Assembly (NCBI GenBank): GCA_965224065.1
Contig: CBDCYF010000005.1
Coordinates: 2,790,001 to 2,854,000, forward strand
DNA from: JAOTZA01 sp965224065
GTDB taxonomy: Bacteria > Acidobacteriota > Thermoanaerobaculia > Multivoradales > JAHEKO01
Direction of reading: 5' to 3'
DNA length: 64,000 nucleotides
Position numbers and translations under genes: made by a program. Below, in pieces: positions 24,543-34,124 of this stretch; the first letter of the stretch is position 1; every line of letters starts with the position of its first letter. Below the pieces are notes generated by a model, which was given only the letters and a program-made list of their open reading frames with translations, made no database searches and was not told where the DNA came from.

Positions 24543-25565
24543 TTGACGTCCGAGACGAAACCACCGCTTCTGGCGGTCACCCAGGGAGATCCGGCTGGCG
24601 TCGGCCCCGAGCTGCTGTTGGATCTGCTGGCGGCGCCGCCCGAAGATGTCCGCCTTCTCCTGATTGCTGAAGCCGTGGCGCTCGAGGCGGCGGCACACGG
24701 TGTCAAACAAAGCGGCCGCGCGGCTCCCTGGACGGACCGGTTGATCGGCGCCGAGCCGGATCTCGACTCGATCCGCCCCGGCGAGGCGGCGGTACTCGAT
24801 CCGGTCGCAATCGGGCGCACGGTCGAGCCCGGGCGAACGACAGAGCTCGATGCAGCCGGTGCCCTGGCCTGTCTCGACGCCGGCATCGAGTTGGCGCAAG
24901 CCGGGAGGGTCGACGCGCTGGTCACCGGTCCGGTGAGCAAGGAGTCGATCGCGCGTCACGCGTTGCCGGAGTTCCGCGGCCACACCGATTATCTCGCCCA
25001 GGCCTGCGGTCTCGGTCGCTACGGCGCCGACTACCTGATGGCGTTTCTTTCCCCCGGCCTTCAGGTGGCGCTCTTGACCACACATTTGCCGTTGACCGAG
25101 GCCATTGCCGCCCTCTCCGTCGAGGCGATTGTCGGGGCCCTGGCATGTCTGGATCGCAATGCCGGCGGCCGGATCGCCGTGGCGGGCCTCAACCCTCACG
25201 CCGGGGAAGGGGGGCTGATGGGTGAAGAAGACGACCTAATTGTGACCCCTGCCGTGGAAGAAGCACGTCGCCGTGAGGTCGACGCCTTTGGGCCCTTGAG
25301 CGCCGACTCGCTGTTTTCCCGCGCGCGCGGGGGAGAGTTCGACTGGGTCCTGGCGCTCTACCATGACCAGGGTCTGATCCCGATCAAGACGCTCTCGTTC
25401 GGTTCGGCGACCAACTGGACCCTCGGGCTGCCCTTTCTGAGAACTTCAGTCGATCACGGCACCGCCTTCGAGATCGCCGGCCGGGGCGAGGCCGACACAC
25501 GGCCACTTAGAAGGGTACTGGAGACCACCGCGCGGCTGGCGTCGGGCGAGTTGCCGAAAAAGTAG
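24543..25565 (+). CDS. pdxA: 4-hydroxythreonine-4-phosphate dehydrogenase
   Basis: 340 aa from TTG at 24543. GDPAGVGPELLL, VTGPVSKESI, GHTDYLAQACG, GLNPHAGEGG and the metal-binding YHDQGLIPIK are the PdxA signatures. It is NAD-dependent and makes a precursor of pyridoxal phosphate. Length is normal. A PdxA2-type enzyme of four-carbon acid-phosphate catabolism is possible in the same family, but no sugar-acid genes are nearby. Confidence 0.93.
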   Translation: MTSETKPPLLAVTQGDPAGVGPELLLDLLAAPPEDVRLLLIAEAVALEAAAHGVKQSGRAAPWTDRLIGAEPDLDSIRPGEAAVLDPVAIGRTVEPGRTTELDAAGALACLDAGIELAQAGRVDALVTGPVSKESIARHALPEFRGHTDYLAQACGLGRYGADYLMAFLSPGLQVALLTTHLPLTEAIAALSVEAIVGALACLDRNAGGRIAVAGLNPHAGEGGLMGEEDDLIVTPAVEEARRREVDAFGPLSADSLFSRARGGEFDWVLALYHDQGLIPIKTLSFGSATNWTLGLPFLRTSVDHGTAFEIAGRGEADTRPLRRVLETTARLASGELPKK

Positions 25566-25624
25566 GCTGGTTCTCCGTAAAGGGGGGCGCTCTTCTCCAC
25601 CTCTCGGATACACTCGCGGCCGCC

Positions 25625-26905
25625 ATGCTGGCCCGCGAACTGCTGCGAAACGACACCGACCGGGTGCGGGAGCTGCTAGCTACCCGGGGCGACGACGGCG
25701 ACCTGCTCGAGCGCTGGCTCGGCCTCGACGGCGAGCGCCGGGAGATCCTGGGCGAGGTCGAAGAACAGAAACGCCGCCGCAACGAATCCTCCAAAGAGAT
25801 CGGTCGCCTCAAACAGCAAGGCGGTGACGCCGACGCCAAGATGGCCGAGGTCGGCGAGCTCAAAAAGGCCATCGCCGCTCACGAGGCCCGTCTGGCCGAG
25901 CTCGACGCCGAGCTCGATGCGGCGTCGCTCAGCCTGCCAAACCTTCCCCACGAATCCGTTCCACGAGGAGCCGACGAGACCGCCAACCGGGTCGAGCGCG
26001 CCGTGGGCGAGCCGCCGGTCTTCGACTTCGAGCCCAAAGCGCACTGGGATCTCGGACCCGAGCTCGGCATCCTCGACTTCGAGCGCGGCGCGCGGGTGGC
26101 CGGGGCGAGGTTCACGGCATCCTTTGGCGCCGGGGCGCGCCTCGAACGGGCGCTCATCAACTTCATGATCGACCTTCACACCCGCGAGCATGGCTACTTC
26201 GAAGTCCTGCCGCCCTTCATGGTCAATGCCGGCGCGATGACCGGAACCGGTCAGCTCCCCAAATTCGAGGACGACGCCTTCAAGGTCTCACCCCACGACT
26301 ACTACCTGATCCCAACCGCCGAAGTGCCGGTCACCAACCTGCACTCGGGCGAGATCCTAGACGAGGCCGGTTTGCCGCTCCGCTACGTAGCCTGGACACC
26401 CTGCTTCCGGGCCGAGGCCGGCTCCTATGGCAAAGACGTGCGGGGGCTCATTCGTCAGCACCAGTTCAACAAAGTCGAGCTGGTGCACCTGACCACCCCC
26501 GAGACCAGCTATCCGGCCCTCGAAGAACTGACCGCCAATGCCGAGAAAGTCCTCCAGCTTCTCGAGCTGCCCTACCGCACCGTGACCCTGTCGACCGGCG
26601 ACATGGGGTTCTCCGCCGCCAAGACCTACGACATCGAAGTCTGGCTCCCCGGCCAGAACGCCTACCGCGAGATCTCCTCGTGCTCCAACTGCGAAGCCTT
26701 CCAGGCGCGGCGCGCCAACCTGCGCTACCGGCCCGGCGAAGGCGGCAAGCCGCAATTCCTGCACACATTGAACGGTTCGGGACTGGCGATCGGTCGGACC
26801 GTCGTGGCCATTCTCGAGAACTTCCAGAAGGCCGACGGCTCAGTCGCCGTGCCCGAAGCCCTGCGCGCCTTCATGGGCGCTGACCGGATCACAACGGACG
26901 GCTGA
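25625..26905 (+). CDS. serS: Seryl-tRNA synthetase
   Basis: 426 aa, complete. An N-terminal long antiparallel coiled coil (about residues 25-100) binds the long variable arm of tRNA-Ser. Class II motifs follow: motif 2 FRAEAGSYGKDVRGLIRQHQ and motif 3 NGSGLAIGRTVVAILEN, with TAEVPVTN for serine recognition. It charges tRNA-Ser and tRNA-Sec. A tRNA-Ser(UGA) gene lies 91 bases downstream on the same strand. Confidence 0.97.
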   Translation: MLARELLRNDTDRVRELLATRGDDGDLLERWLGLDGERREILGEVEEQKRRRNESSKEIGRLKQQGGDADAKMAEVGELKKAIAAHEARLAELDAELDAASLSLPNLPHESVPRGADETANRVERAVGEPPVFDFEPKAHWDLGPELGILDFERGARVAGARFTASFGAGARLERALINFMIDLHTREHGYFEVLPPFMVNAGAMTGTGQLPKFEDDAFKVSPHDYYLIPTAEVPVTNLHSGEILDEAGLPLRYVAWTPCFRAEAGSYGKDVRGLIRQHQFNKVELVHLTTPETSYPALEELTANAEKVLQLLELPYRTVTLSTGDMGFSAAKTYDIEVWLPGQNAYREISSCSNCEAFQARRANLRYRPGEGGKPQFLHTLNGSGLAIGRTVVAILENFQKADGSVAVPEALRAFMGADRITTDG

Positions 26906-26907
26906 AT

Positions 26908-26930
26908 CGGCCGCCGCCTTCTGGCGGCCG
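26908..26930 (+). terminator. Stem-loop after serS
   Basis: Eight-base perfect stem CGGCCGCC (26908-26915) and GGCGGCCG (26923-26930) with a 7-base loop, beginning 3 bases after the serS stop. It is followed only by TTGTG rather than a long T run, so it could be a weak intrinsic terminator or an mRNA 3'-end stabiliser. Confidence 0.5.
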
Positions 26931-26995
26931 TTGTGCTCGGCATCCCGGCCGGCTGTCTGCGTGCTCCGCCGGCCGCCACGGTAACCTTGCCCCGC

Positions 26996-27085
26996 GGAGG
27001 GGTGGCAGAGTGGTCGAATGCACCGGTCTTGAAAACCGGCGTCGGTTCACGCCGACCGCGGGTTCGAATCCCGCCCCCTCCGCCA
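26996..27085 (+). tRNA. tRNA-Ser, anticodon UGA
   Basis: Acceptor arm GGAGGGG (26996-27002) pairs with CCCCTCC (27075-27081); discriminator G and an encoded CCA (27083-27085). The anticodon stem CCGGT/ACCGG closes a loop with anticodon TGA at 27030-27032. A long variable arm (class II tRNA) and T-loop TTCGAAT are present. The CCA is genome-encoded. Its last 29 bases recur at 39851-39879, which marks it as a probable integration site. Confidence 0.97.
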
Positions 27086-27260
27086 ACGATTTGATTACCA
27101 GTGGTTTGTAGCGGCGGCGGCAGACCTTCTCAAGGGCGCCGTCGCGGAAAAACCACGCCGGTGTCTTCGTCAGGTGTAGCGATAGCTGCGACCTGAGAAG
27201 GGCCACTACTCGGGCTTGAGAAGGACGCGGAGGCTACCGCGGGTTCGCAGAAATGTGAGA

Positions 27261-29390
27261 ATGATGTGTGTGACCAGGTCGCCTGACCCAGCCGCAGACG
27301 AGCGCTACGAGCTTGGCCCGTTTCAGCTCGACGTCGGCGCCGTCAGTCTTGAGCGCGACGGCGAAGCGATTCCTCTCCAACCGCTGACTTTTCGGCTACT
27401 TACCGAACTTGCGCGCGCCGCGCCCAATGTGGTCTCCGGGGACACGCTGATGGAGGCACTCTGGCCCGATGTCGTGGTCGGCGAGGAGAACCTCAAACAG
27501 CGGGTCAAGCTCCTGCGGGAGGCCATGGGTGACGCGGCCCGGAACCCCCAGTTCGTCGGCACGGTCAGAGGCTTTGGCTACAAGCTGTTGGTGCCGGTGG
27601 AGAGGCTAGGCTCGTCCGCAGCGGTCGACCCGAGCCCGGATCGAAGGGCCACAATCCGAGCGGCTGGGTACCTACTCGCCGGTATCGCCGCGGCCATCGC
27701 GCTCGGCTTCGTCGGCTACTCGGTGATCCGACAGGAGGAACCGCAAGCAAGGTCCGTGACGCTGGCTCCTCGGCGGGTTCTGATCGCCCCGTTCGGGAAC
27801 CACACAGGAGACGGTGCAGGAAAAGCTCTCACCGTTATCGCCGCCGATGCTATCGGCACCAGGCTGACCGAGACTGGAGTCGCCGAAGTGCTTCCCTCCT
27901 CCGTCGTTTTGTCGATGGCGGGAGACCTCTCCGCCGATCCCGAACGTAGAACCGGCTGGGCGCTCGAGGCGGCCGCGGAGAGTGGCGCGGCAACCGTCGT
28001 TACCGGGGGCTTGGAGCCTCAAGGCTCGAACTCTCGTTTCGTTGGGCAACTCATAGATACGCAGCAGCGAACGGTCATCGACTCGATCCAGCCCGTGGAA
28101 TTCGATCCGGAGAACCCAGAGGCAGCGATCGAGGTGCTGGTCGACCGTGTCCTGGCCGCGGTGGCGACCCATCTCAACCCCTCGCTCAACTTGACGGCCT
28201 TGCCGACTAGCCGGCCCCGCAACTACGAGTCCTATCGGCACTTCGCCTTGGGTATCGAGCATCATGTGGGCTTTCGCTTCGCCGAGGCCGCCCACGAGTT
28301 CTCGCGGGCGTTCGAGCTCGACCCCGGTTTCGCCCAGGCCGGACTCATGGAGGTTCAGGCACTGCGTAACTCCGGAAATGCCGCCGCGGCCGTCAGCCTG
28401 ACGGAAGCTCTGCAGCCCCACCGGGCCTCCCTCTCACTCTTCGAAAGGCATCAGCTCGACTATCTCGTCGCCGTCGGTTCCGGCCGATGGGATGAAGCTT
28501 GGCGACACGCCCGCGAGATGTCGGCAGCCGCGCCCGGCTCCCCATGGACGTTCGAGAGCGGGCGCTTGGCTTTGGCCACGAACCACCCGGCGCTGGCGGT
28601 GGAGATCTTGAGCGGAATCGATCCGGAGCGCGGCATCTTGCGGCACTGGTTCCCGTACTGGCATTTCTACACTTCCGCCCTGCATCAGCTGAGCGAGTTT
28701 TCACAGGAGGTCGAGGCGGGCCGCCGTGCCGAGAGGTTGCATCCGGACTATCTGAGTCCGTTTATCTATCAGGGGCGAGCCTGGGCGGGCTTGGGGCAGG
28801 TAGACAAGGTCGAGGAAATCTTGGATCGACTTCTCGCTTCGGGCGAAGGCGTCGAGATTCCGGCCCAGGCAGCGATCTATGAGATCGCGTTGAGTCTCGA
28901 GATCCACGGCTTTCGGCAGGCCGGCCAACGAGCTGCGCGCAGATTGCTCAATTCGATCGAGGAAACGGTCCCGGACCGGAGTCCGGCGGCCCCGCGCATT
29001 CGAGCGCGGGCGCTCGAACTAGTCGGAGATTTTCCAGCTGCAGAAGAGATCCTGCGAACTCTTGCCCAGTTCAACCCGCGTGACCTCTCCTTGCAAGGAC
29101 ACCTCGGCGTTTTGGCAGCTCGCCAGGGGCACGTCGTTGAGGCACGAGACCTTGTGGCTCGAATCGGGGCCGCAGAGTCCGCCTTGCCCGGCATGTCTTC
29201 CTACTGGCAAGCAGCGACTCTGGCATGGCTGGGCGACCTGGACCTTTCGATGACCCACCTCCAAAGGGCCTTGGCGTCAGGCTGGCCCTACTTTGGTACC
29301 GAAAGCTACCGGCCGATGCTGGAAGACCCGTGGCTCGCCCCGCTGTGGGACGAGCCACGGTTCCGAATGTTGGCCGCTCCTCGAGACTAA
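27261..29390 (+). CDS. CadC-like winged-helix regulator with membrane helix and TPR region
   Basis: 709 aa from ATG at 27261 (ATG 27264 also possible). Residues 12-110 form an OmpR/CadC-type winged-helix domain (LGPFQLDVGAVSLERDG, LMEALWPDVVVGEENLKQRV, GTVRGFGYKL). One transmembrane helix lies near 150-170, then a TolB-like segment (VLIAPFGNHTGDGAGKAL) and several TPR-like repeats up to the C-terminus (for example FAEAAHEFSRAFELDPGFAQ). It would bind DNA in the cytoplasm and sense signals outside. It is the first gene after tRNA-Ser and faces the secreted-protein gene at 29391-30920; the two stops are adjacent. Confidence 0.82.
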   Translation: MMCVTRSPDPAADERYELGPFQLDVGAVSLERDGEAIPLQPLTFRLLTELARAAPNVVSGDTLMEALWPDVVVGEENLKQRVKLLREAMGDAARNPQFVGTVRGFGYKLLVPVERLGSSAAVDPSPDRRATIRAAGYLLAGIAAAIALGFVGYSVIRQEEPQARSVTLAPRRVLIAPFGNHTGDGAGKALTVIAADAIGTRLTETGVAEVLPSSVVLSMAGDLSADPERRTGWALEAAAESGAATVVTGGLEPQGSNSRFVGQLIDTQQRTVIDSIQPVEFDPENPEAAIEVLVDRVLAAVATHLNPSLNLTALPTSRPRNYESYRHFALGIEHHVGFRFAEAAHEFSRAFELDPGFAQAGLMEVQALRNSGNAAAAVSLTEALQPHRASLSLFERHQLDYLVAVGSGRWDEAWRHAREMSAAAPGSPWTFESGRLALATNHPALAVEILSGIDPERGILRHWFPYWHFYTSALHQLSEFSQEVEAGRRAERLHPDYLSPFIYQGRAWAGLGQVDKVEEILDRLLASGEGVEIPAQAAIYEIALSLEIHGFRQAGQRAARRLLNSIEETVPDRSPAAPRIRARALELVGDFPAAEEILRTLAQFNPRDLSLQGHLGVLAARQGHVVEARDLVARIGAAESALPGMSSYWQAATLAWLGDLDLSMTHLQRALASGWPYFGTESYRPMLEDPWLAPLWDEPRFRMLAAPRD

Positions 29391-30920
29391 CTACTTTGTC
29401 TCGAGGGCCGACAGGCCGGCTGTCGCAACGTCGAGGAAAAGCGCCTTCTCGGCGTCACCGATAATTCCGTCGCTGGCAAGCGCTCGGATTTGTCGCCGGA
29501 ATGACCTCATCCCTCGCCGCGCGGCGGCCGGCCGGCGATCCGCTTCTGCCACGGCCTTTTCGACGGTTCTGATCAGTGTCCGGCCCCGCTTCGGGCTCAC
29601 CGGAACAAGGACTCCCTCCAGATAGTCCACCAGCCCGGCCGGCCATGTGGCCAGTGTTTGATCCTTGACTTGGAGCCAGGCTCGGACCGGTCCTTCCACG
29701 ACGCGACGTTTCAGGATCCGGCCGTCTCGTACCCGGTAGCCGGAGACCGCTGCGGGAGGTACGTTACTGATCGGCGGCCTTGGATGGTGAACAAAGAGTG
29801 CCGATCCGTTCGCAACTACCGCCGGCTCGGCCGGAAACGGGTACGAAGTGTTCCAGCTCAAGAGCCGGATCGCGTTCGGGTCCGGGTCGAGCAGTCCGGT
29901 GATTCTCGTAACCGTCGAGCTGAAGGTGTTGGTGACAATCGCCGAGCAATCGTTCGCTAACGTTACCTGGAAAGGCGCGATCCCGACGCCATCGAGCGGT
30001 GTCAGTGTCCTCTGGATGCTGAGCTCACCCGTCCGCACGCCACGAACGATGACGATCCGTGCGTCAGGCTGGCCGATGTCCAGCGCTCCTGGAACCGGAG
30101 TTACCAATGTATCGCCGTCGCAAAGCAGCGCGGAGTCTCCGAGGGCTCTGCCCGTCCTCAGACCTTCGAATGGAGGCGTAGGAGGAATCCAGGATCCGGC
30201 TGGAATTCTCAGCGGCGAGGAGACTTCGGGCTCTCCGAAGGGATCGTGGACAACCTGGAGCACAACGTTGGCCAGAAAGAAGCCGGGGGAAGCCGCCTCG
30301 TCATGAAGGCCAATCTGTGCGACCAGGCTGTCGCCCCGCCGCGTGAACTCGACCGATTCCACCGCCGACAAGACTTTCGCCCGGGCTTTCAAGCCCAGTG
30401 TTCGATCGATCACGGGCGCCGCCGGCAGACCGCGCAACAGCGTCACCGAGGCTTTTCCGGCGCCATTCAACTGATTCCCGACCGCGGCTCGTGTGCCGTC
30501 CGGAGAGAAACCGAAAGACAGGGGAATCTTCTCGACGTCGAGGGTCGCGGCGATCCAGGGCGAACTGTCCGCAAGCCCGCGGATCACGAGAATCTGGTGG
30601 GGGGCCATCCGCCCCGCCAGCGCGGTATCGCCGTCCGGAGACAATGCGATCGAGAGGACGGCGCCGGCACCACCGAGTGCGTGCTCGCCGATCAGCTTCA
30701 GTCGACCTCCCCGGGCGCGAAACTCGGAGATCTGATTGCTTCCAGGTTCCCAGGGAGGAGTCAGCTCGCCAAGAAACGAGGACGGGTCGAACGCGGAATC
30801 CAGAGCATAGACCCGTGAGGAGTTCCCTTGAAGGAGAAAGTCCAGGCTGCCGGCTGACGTCTTCGCCGGCAAGGATCCGAACATGAGGAGGAGTGAGAGA
30901 GTTGTCAATAGGCATTTCAT
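29391..30920 (-). CDS. Secreted beta-propeller-like protein of unknown function
   Basis: 509 aa from ATG at 30920, chosen because AAGGAGA precedes it and a Sec signal peptide follows at once (LTTLSLLLMFGSLPAKTSA). The mature chain has repeated blocks of the form SIALSPDGDTALAG and SFGFSPDGTRAAVGN, typical of WD40/YVTN-type propeller blades, and a helical C-terminal part of about 90 residues rich in Arg (PAAARRGMRSFRRQIRAL). Exported. Its stop abuts that of the convergent winged-helix/TPR regulator. Function unknown. Confidence 0.65.
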   Translation of the reverse strand: MKCLLTTLSLLLMFGSLPAKTSAGSLDFLLQGNSSRVYALDSAFDPSSFLGELTPPWEPGSNQISEFRARGGRLKLIGEHALGGAGAVLSIALSPDGDTALAGRMAPHQILVIRGLADSSPWIAATLDVEKIPLSFGFSPDGTRAAVGNQLNGAGKASVTLLRGLPAAPVIDRTLGLKARAKVLSAVESVEFTRRGDSLVAQIGLHDEAASPGFFLANVVLQVVHDPFGEPEVSSPLRIPAGSWIPPTPPFEGLRTGRALGDSALLCDGDTLVTPVPGALDIGQPDARIVIVRGVRTGELSIQRTLTPLDGVGIAPFQVTLANDCSAIVTNTFSSTVTRITGLLDPDPNAIRLLSWNTSYPFPAEPAVVANGSALFVHHPRPPISNVPPAAVSGYRVRDGRILKRRVVEGPVRAWLQVKDQTLATWPAGLVDYLEGVLVPVSPKRGRTLIRTVEKAVAEADRRPAAARRGMRSFRRQIRALASDGIIGDAEKALFLDVATAGLSALETK

Positions 30921-31008
30921 GATCCGTCTCCTTTTCTGATTGCGACCGCGCGCGCGCGTGTTTCGCGGGCTTCCGCCGGTGATGGAAGAAACAAGGTGGC
31001 TGTGGGGC

Positions 31009-31926
31009 CTACTGAACGGCACGGCCGACGTAAACCTGGCGCAGGGCCGGTAGGTCGCCATCGAGGCCGGCCACCATGAAGGCCGCAAAGGCTGAAACTC
31101 GAGAATCGGGATCCGCTCGGGACGCGAGCATCTGATCGCGAACACGAGCACGGAGCCGAGAATCCGTGTCGTTTCCCAGAACCCGGTCCATCAGTCGGTG
31201 GAGAGCCTCCAGACGGGTGGCCGCGTCCTTGCCTTGTGCCAGGGCAAAGATCGACTCCTCCTCGGCTCGCTGAGAGGCTGCTGTTTTCGGATCCGCAAAC
31301 CGCGCGAAGGCAGGTTCGATCTCGCGACCTTCTCGCTTGGCAAGTATCAGCTCGGCGATGCGGACGACCTCGGGATCCTCGTGGCGCCGAGCCCGCTCGA
31401 CCATCCACTCGATCTCAGGGCTCCACACATAATGCTTCGTCGCGTGATGAGCGAGCCGTCGAATAGCGGCACGAGCGTCGAACCTCGACTCCGGAGAGCC
31501 TTGCCACCCAGTCAGGGCCTCTTCGATCTCCAGCAGCTCCCGCGCGGCCCGGCGTGCCCGAATCTCCTCTTCGGTCCCGGCTTCAGGCTCCGGTGGATTC
31601 GAGCGCAGGAAGAGCGCCCGCTCCGCCAGCTCGGCGACTTCCCGGTTGGGGTCGGCGGTCGCACGAACCAGGAGCCGCTCGAGCTCTCCGGGAAGCGCCG
31701 AGTAGCCCGAAGCGTGCCGGAGAACCGTGAGGAGGGCATGAAGGCGATCCGAGCCGCTTTGTCCTTCGAGGAGCGCGCGCTCTGCTTTGCGCAGCTCTTC
31801 CGCCGATACAAGCACCGCCTCTTCCTGCGCGGATAGTTCTACCGACCATGGCGCTGCCTTTGCCGGAGGCGACAGAAGCGCGACCGAAACGGCAAAGATC
31901 ATGACTCTAGTGTCTTGTCCGTTCAT
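31009..31926 (-). CDS. Exported helical (HEAT-like) protein
   Basis: 305 aa. ATG at 31926 is preferred over GTG 31929. The N-terminus is a short signal peptide (MIFAVSVALLSPPAKAAP). The mature part is nearly all helix with a repeating pattern of paired helices (PNREVAELAERALFLR, DPEVVRIAELILAKREGRE, DSRVSAFAAFMVAGLDGD), resembling HEAT repeats. It lies 89 nt upstream of the propeller gene and 13 nt downstream of the next secreted gene, so 32745 to 29391 may be one minus-strand operon. Confidence 0.62.
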   Translation of the reverse strand: MNGQDTRVMIFAVSVALLSPPAKAAPWSVELSAQEEAVLVSAEELRKAERALLEGQSGSDRLHALLTVLRHASGYSALPGELERLLVRATADPNREVAELAERALFLRSNPPEPEAGTEEEIRARRAARELLEIEEALTGWQGSPESRFDARAAIRRLAHHATKHYVWSPEIEWMVERARRHEDPEVVRIAELILAKREGREIEPAFARFADPKTAASQRAEEESIFALAQGKDAATRLEALHRLMDRVLGNDTDSRLRARVRDQMLASRADPDSRVSAFAAFMVAGLDGDLPALRQVYVGRAVQ

Positions 31927-31938
31927 CACGCCATCCCC

Positions 31939-32745
31939 CTAGTAAACAAAGACGGTGAAAGGGCGGTCGGCGTCGTTGCTCGCGGCGTCATGAGTCACCA
32001 CGTGGATCTTCGAGGTGCTGCTGGAGCTGTCCGTGAGATGGATCATCCCAGGAGCAGTGTCGAAAGGGCTGTTTGTGTCGATCACGGCCATCCGCGGGCG
32101 AGACCGAATGTCGGTTCCGATCGGGCTGAAGGAAACAAGGTAGAGGCCGAGACCGACTCTCCCGGTCTCAGACTGATTGCACTTCCAGCAGCCGATGATG
32201 GTGCCGTCGCCGTTGATCTTGGCCCAGGCCTTGATCAAGCCATCGCCCACGAGGTCTTGCTCTACCGTGGCCGATTGGCCGTCGAGACGGATTGTCAGGA
32301 CCCCGGTGTTGTTCTTTAGAGTGATGTCACCATCCTCGCCGAGATTCCCAAGCTCGATCCAGCCATCGTCGCCCTGGGCTTGGATGTTGGGCGTGATTCC
32401 GTCACTGCCGAGGAGAAAAATGTCGCCATCTTGATTGCCCCCGCCGAGAAAAATGTCGCCCACCGAACCATAGACGGCAGCCGTCACATCGTTGGAGAAG
32501 TCGTAGAGCAAAACGGTCCCGTTGGTGCCGCTGGCACCGGCAGTGATAAAACCGTTCTTGTCGATCACGACTCCACCCTGGCTGCCGAAACTACGAACAT
32601 GGATCTGGTCTTGCCCGATCGCTACTCCCTGCGCCGAGACCGAGCCCGGAACAGCGAGCCCGGTCAAAGAGCACAGAGCCGTGGCCAGAGCTACCGCGAC
32701 CCTGATACCCGGATTCCTTTGTTTCAGCCGTATTGGTTCGTACAT
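31939..32745 (-). CDS. Secreted Gly/Asp-rich beta-repeat protein
   Basis: 268 aa. A strong AAGGAGGT lies before ATG 32745. The signal peptide ends near PGSVSAQG. The mature chain has short beta repeats rich in Gly, Asp and Asn (GSVGDIFLGGGNQDGDIFLLG, ELGNLGEDGDITLKNNTG), like beta-solenoid or tail-fibre-type proteins, followed by a region with CWKCNQ. No enzyme motif. It is the first gene of the three-gene minus-strand run, which encodes only exported proteins. Confidence 0.62.
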   Translation of the reverse strand: MYEPIRLKQRNPGIRVAVALATALCSLTGLAVPGSVSAQGVAIGQDQIHVRSFGSQGGVVIDKNGFITAGASGTNGTVLLYDFSNDVTAAVYGSVGDIFLGGGNQDGDIFLLGSDGITPNIQAQGDDGWIELGNLGEDGDITLKNNTGVLTIRLDGQSATVEQDLVGDGLIKAWAKINGDGTIIGCWKCNQSETGRVGLGLYLVSFSPIGTDIRSRPRMAVIDTNSPFDTAPGMIHLTDSSSSTSKIHVVTHDAASNDADRPFTVFVY

Positions 32746-33115
32746 CCTGGACCTCCTTTTCAGCTTGTTTCGCTCGCGGGCCGTTTCGGCCTCTCGGTGC
32801 CCCCAGTGTTGGCGGAGGGCGTCGGCGAAACATGAAGCGTGGGGGGTGGAGAGGTGAAAGGAAGGTGAATTCAGGCCAACCAGTGGCCTAAACCCGCGCT
32901 GGGCACCCAGCGACCAAGAGCCGCAGCATTGACGGCTACGGCTGCACAGACGCGAAGACAGCGCGCCGGTTCTCGACAGTGATGATGATCGAAACGAAGG
33001 GCCGGGAACGAAGACTCAGCCGGCGCCCCTGGCCGCCGGGCGGCGCGATCTGGAAGACGCCATCTTACGAGGCAGGTTTTACCTTGCGCTGGGCTAGTCA
33101 ATAGAATCGGGCAAG
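32746..33115. other. Divergent intergenic region without a recognisable gene
   Basis: 370 bases between the divergent secreted-protein genes at 32745 and 33116. Open frames here give Arg-rich translations without family features. It should hold the promoters for both directions, but no confident -35/-10 pair was picked out. Confidence 0.45.
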
Positions 33116-33946
33116 ATGAAAAGTCTTGGGCAAGGTCACTACACGCTGATGAGGACTTTCGCGATTCTTCTTGCCTTCTGGCCGGCGGTTGTCTCGGGCC
33201 AGCAGCCCGACGGGAGTTCCGAAGCGTTGGTTGAGGTCCTCTACGCGCAGAGTGAGGGCGGCGAAGAGTTCGTTTATGCGATCCCGCAGTCCAGCCTAGA
33301 CGAGGCGCCCAACTGGGATCCCGAGGAAGGTCCGCCGCCTCTGGCCATCCGGGATGCAATCCAGATCGCTCGCAAATACCTTCGCGCCTCGGGATCTGCC
33401 ACGGATCACGTGCTGGGCGCGGTGGGCCTGCGATCGGTTTTTGGCGAGGACGACGCTGTTTGGTATTACATGCTCGAGTTCTACGCCAAGGTATACCCGC
33501 CGCCCTTCTATTCGGACTACGTGCTGGTCCTCCTCGACGGCACGGTTCTTCCTCCCACCCCGAGGAAGCGCGTCGAGATCGAAGCCCGCGCCGCGAACGA
33601 CGAGTCACAGCGTCCGTTTCGTGACCTCTCGCCGAAAGAAATGATCGAACGCGCGACCGCCATTCTCCTCGTCGAGCATCAAGTGGACGGGGACAAGGTG
33701 AAGGCCGTAGTCACGGAAGTCCTCAAGAGGACCGCGGACACGATTCTCTACTACGAGGTCGGGGACGAGTTCCACCACCTTTCCCGCGCCGTCCGAGATG
33801 ACCACGCGTACGGTGACGGCAGCGTGGTTTTCTTGGTCGGGTCGCCGGCGAGTATGCGAACGGCGTATTCGTTTTCCGACGAACGGCTCCTTGGCCTCGG
33901 GGGGATGTCGCTGGACAAGCTACGAGCGCGTGCCGCTGAGGAATGA
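33116..33946 (+). CDS. Exported protein of unknown function
   Basis: 276 aa. The N-terminus reads as a signal peptide (TFAILLAFWPAVVSGQ) if translation begins at ATG 33116 or the internal Met at residue 12. The mature part is acidic with two mixed alpha/beta segments: one with AIQIARKYLRASG and YYMLEFYAKVYPP, the other with MIERATAILLVEHQVDGDKV and YYEVGDEFHHL. Both halves look like small ligand-binding domains but match nothing I know. It is alone on the plus strand. Confidence 0.6.
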   Translation: MKSLGQGHYTLMRTFAILLAFWPAVVSGQQPDGSSEALVEVLYAQSEGGEEFVYAIPQSSLDEAPNWDPEEGPPPLAIRDAIQIARKYLRASGSATDHVLGAVGLRSVFGEDDAVWYYMLEFYAKVYPPPFYSDYVLVLLDGTVLPPTPRKRVEIEARAANDESQRPFRDLSPKEMIERATAILLVEHQVDGDKVKAVVTEVLKRTADTILYYEVGDEFHHLSRAVRDDHAYGDGSVVFLVGSPASMRTAYSFSDERLLGLGGMSLDKLRARAAEE

Positions 33947-34124
33947 TCTTCCAGACATTGCTACCGGAGGTCAATGCAGCAGCTTTTAAGCCGACGACGT
34001 AGCCCTAAGAGCGGACTGCGATGGGCGATGATCAACGAAGGCAATAGCGATGGTGGAATCCGCGCGCGACGAGAGCCTGGCCATTGCCCGGAAGGTAGAA
34101 TAGGCGTGAGAGGAGCCCGGAACC

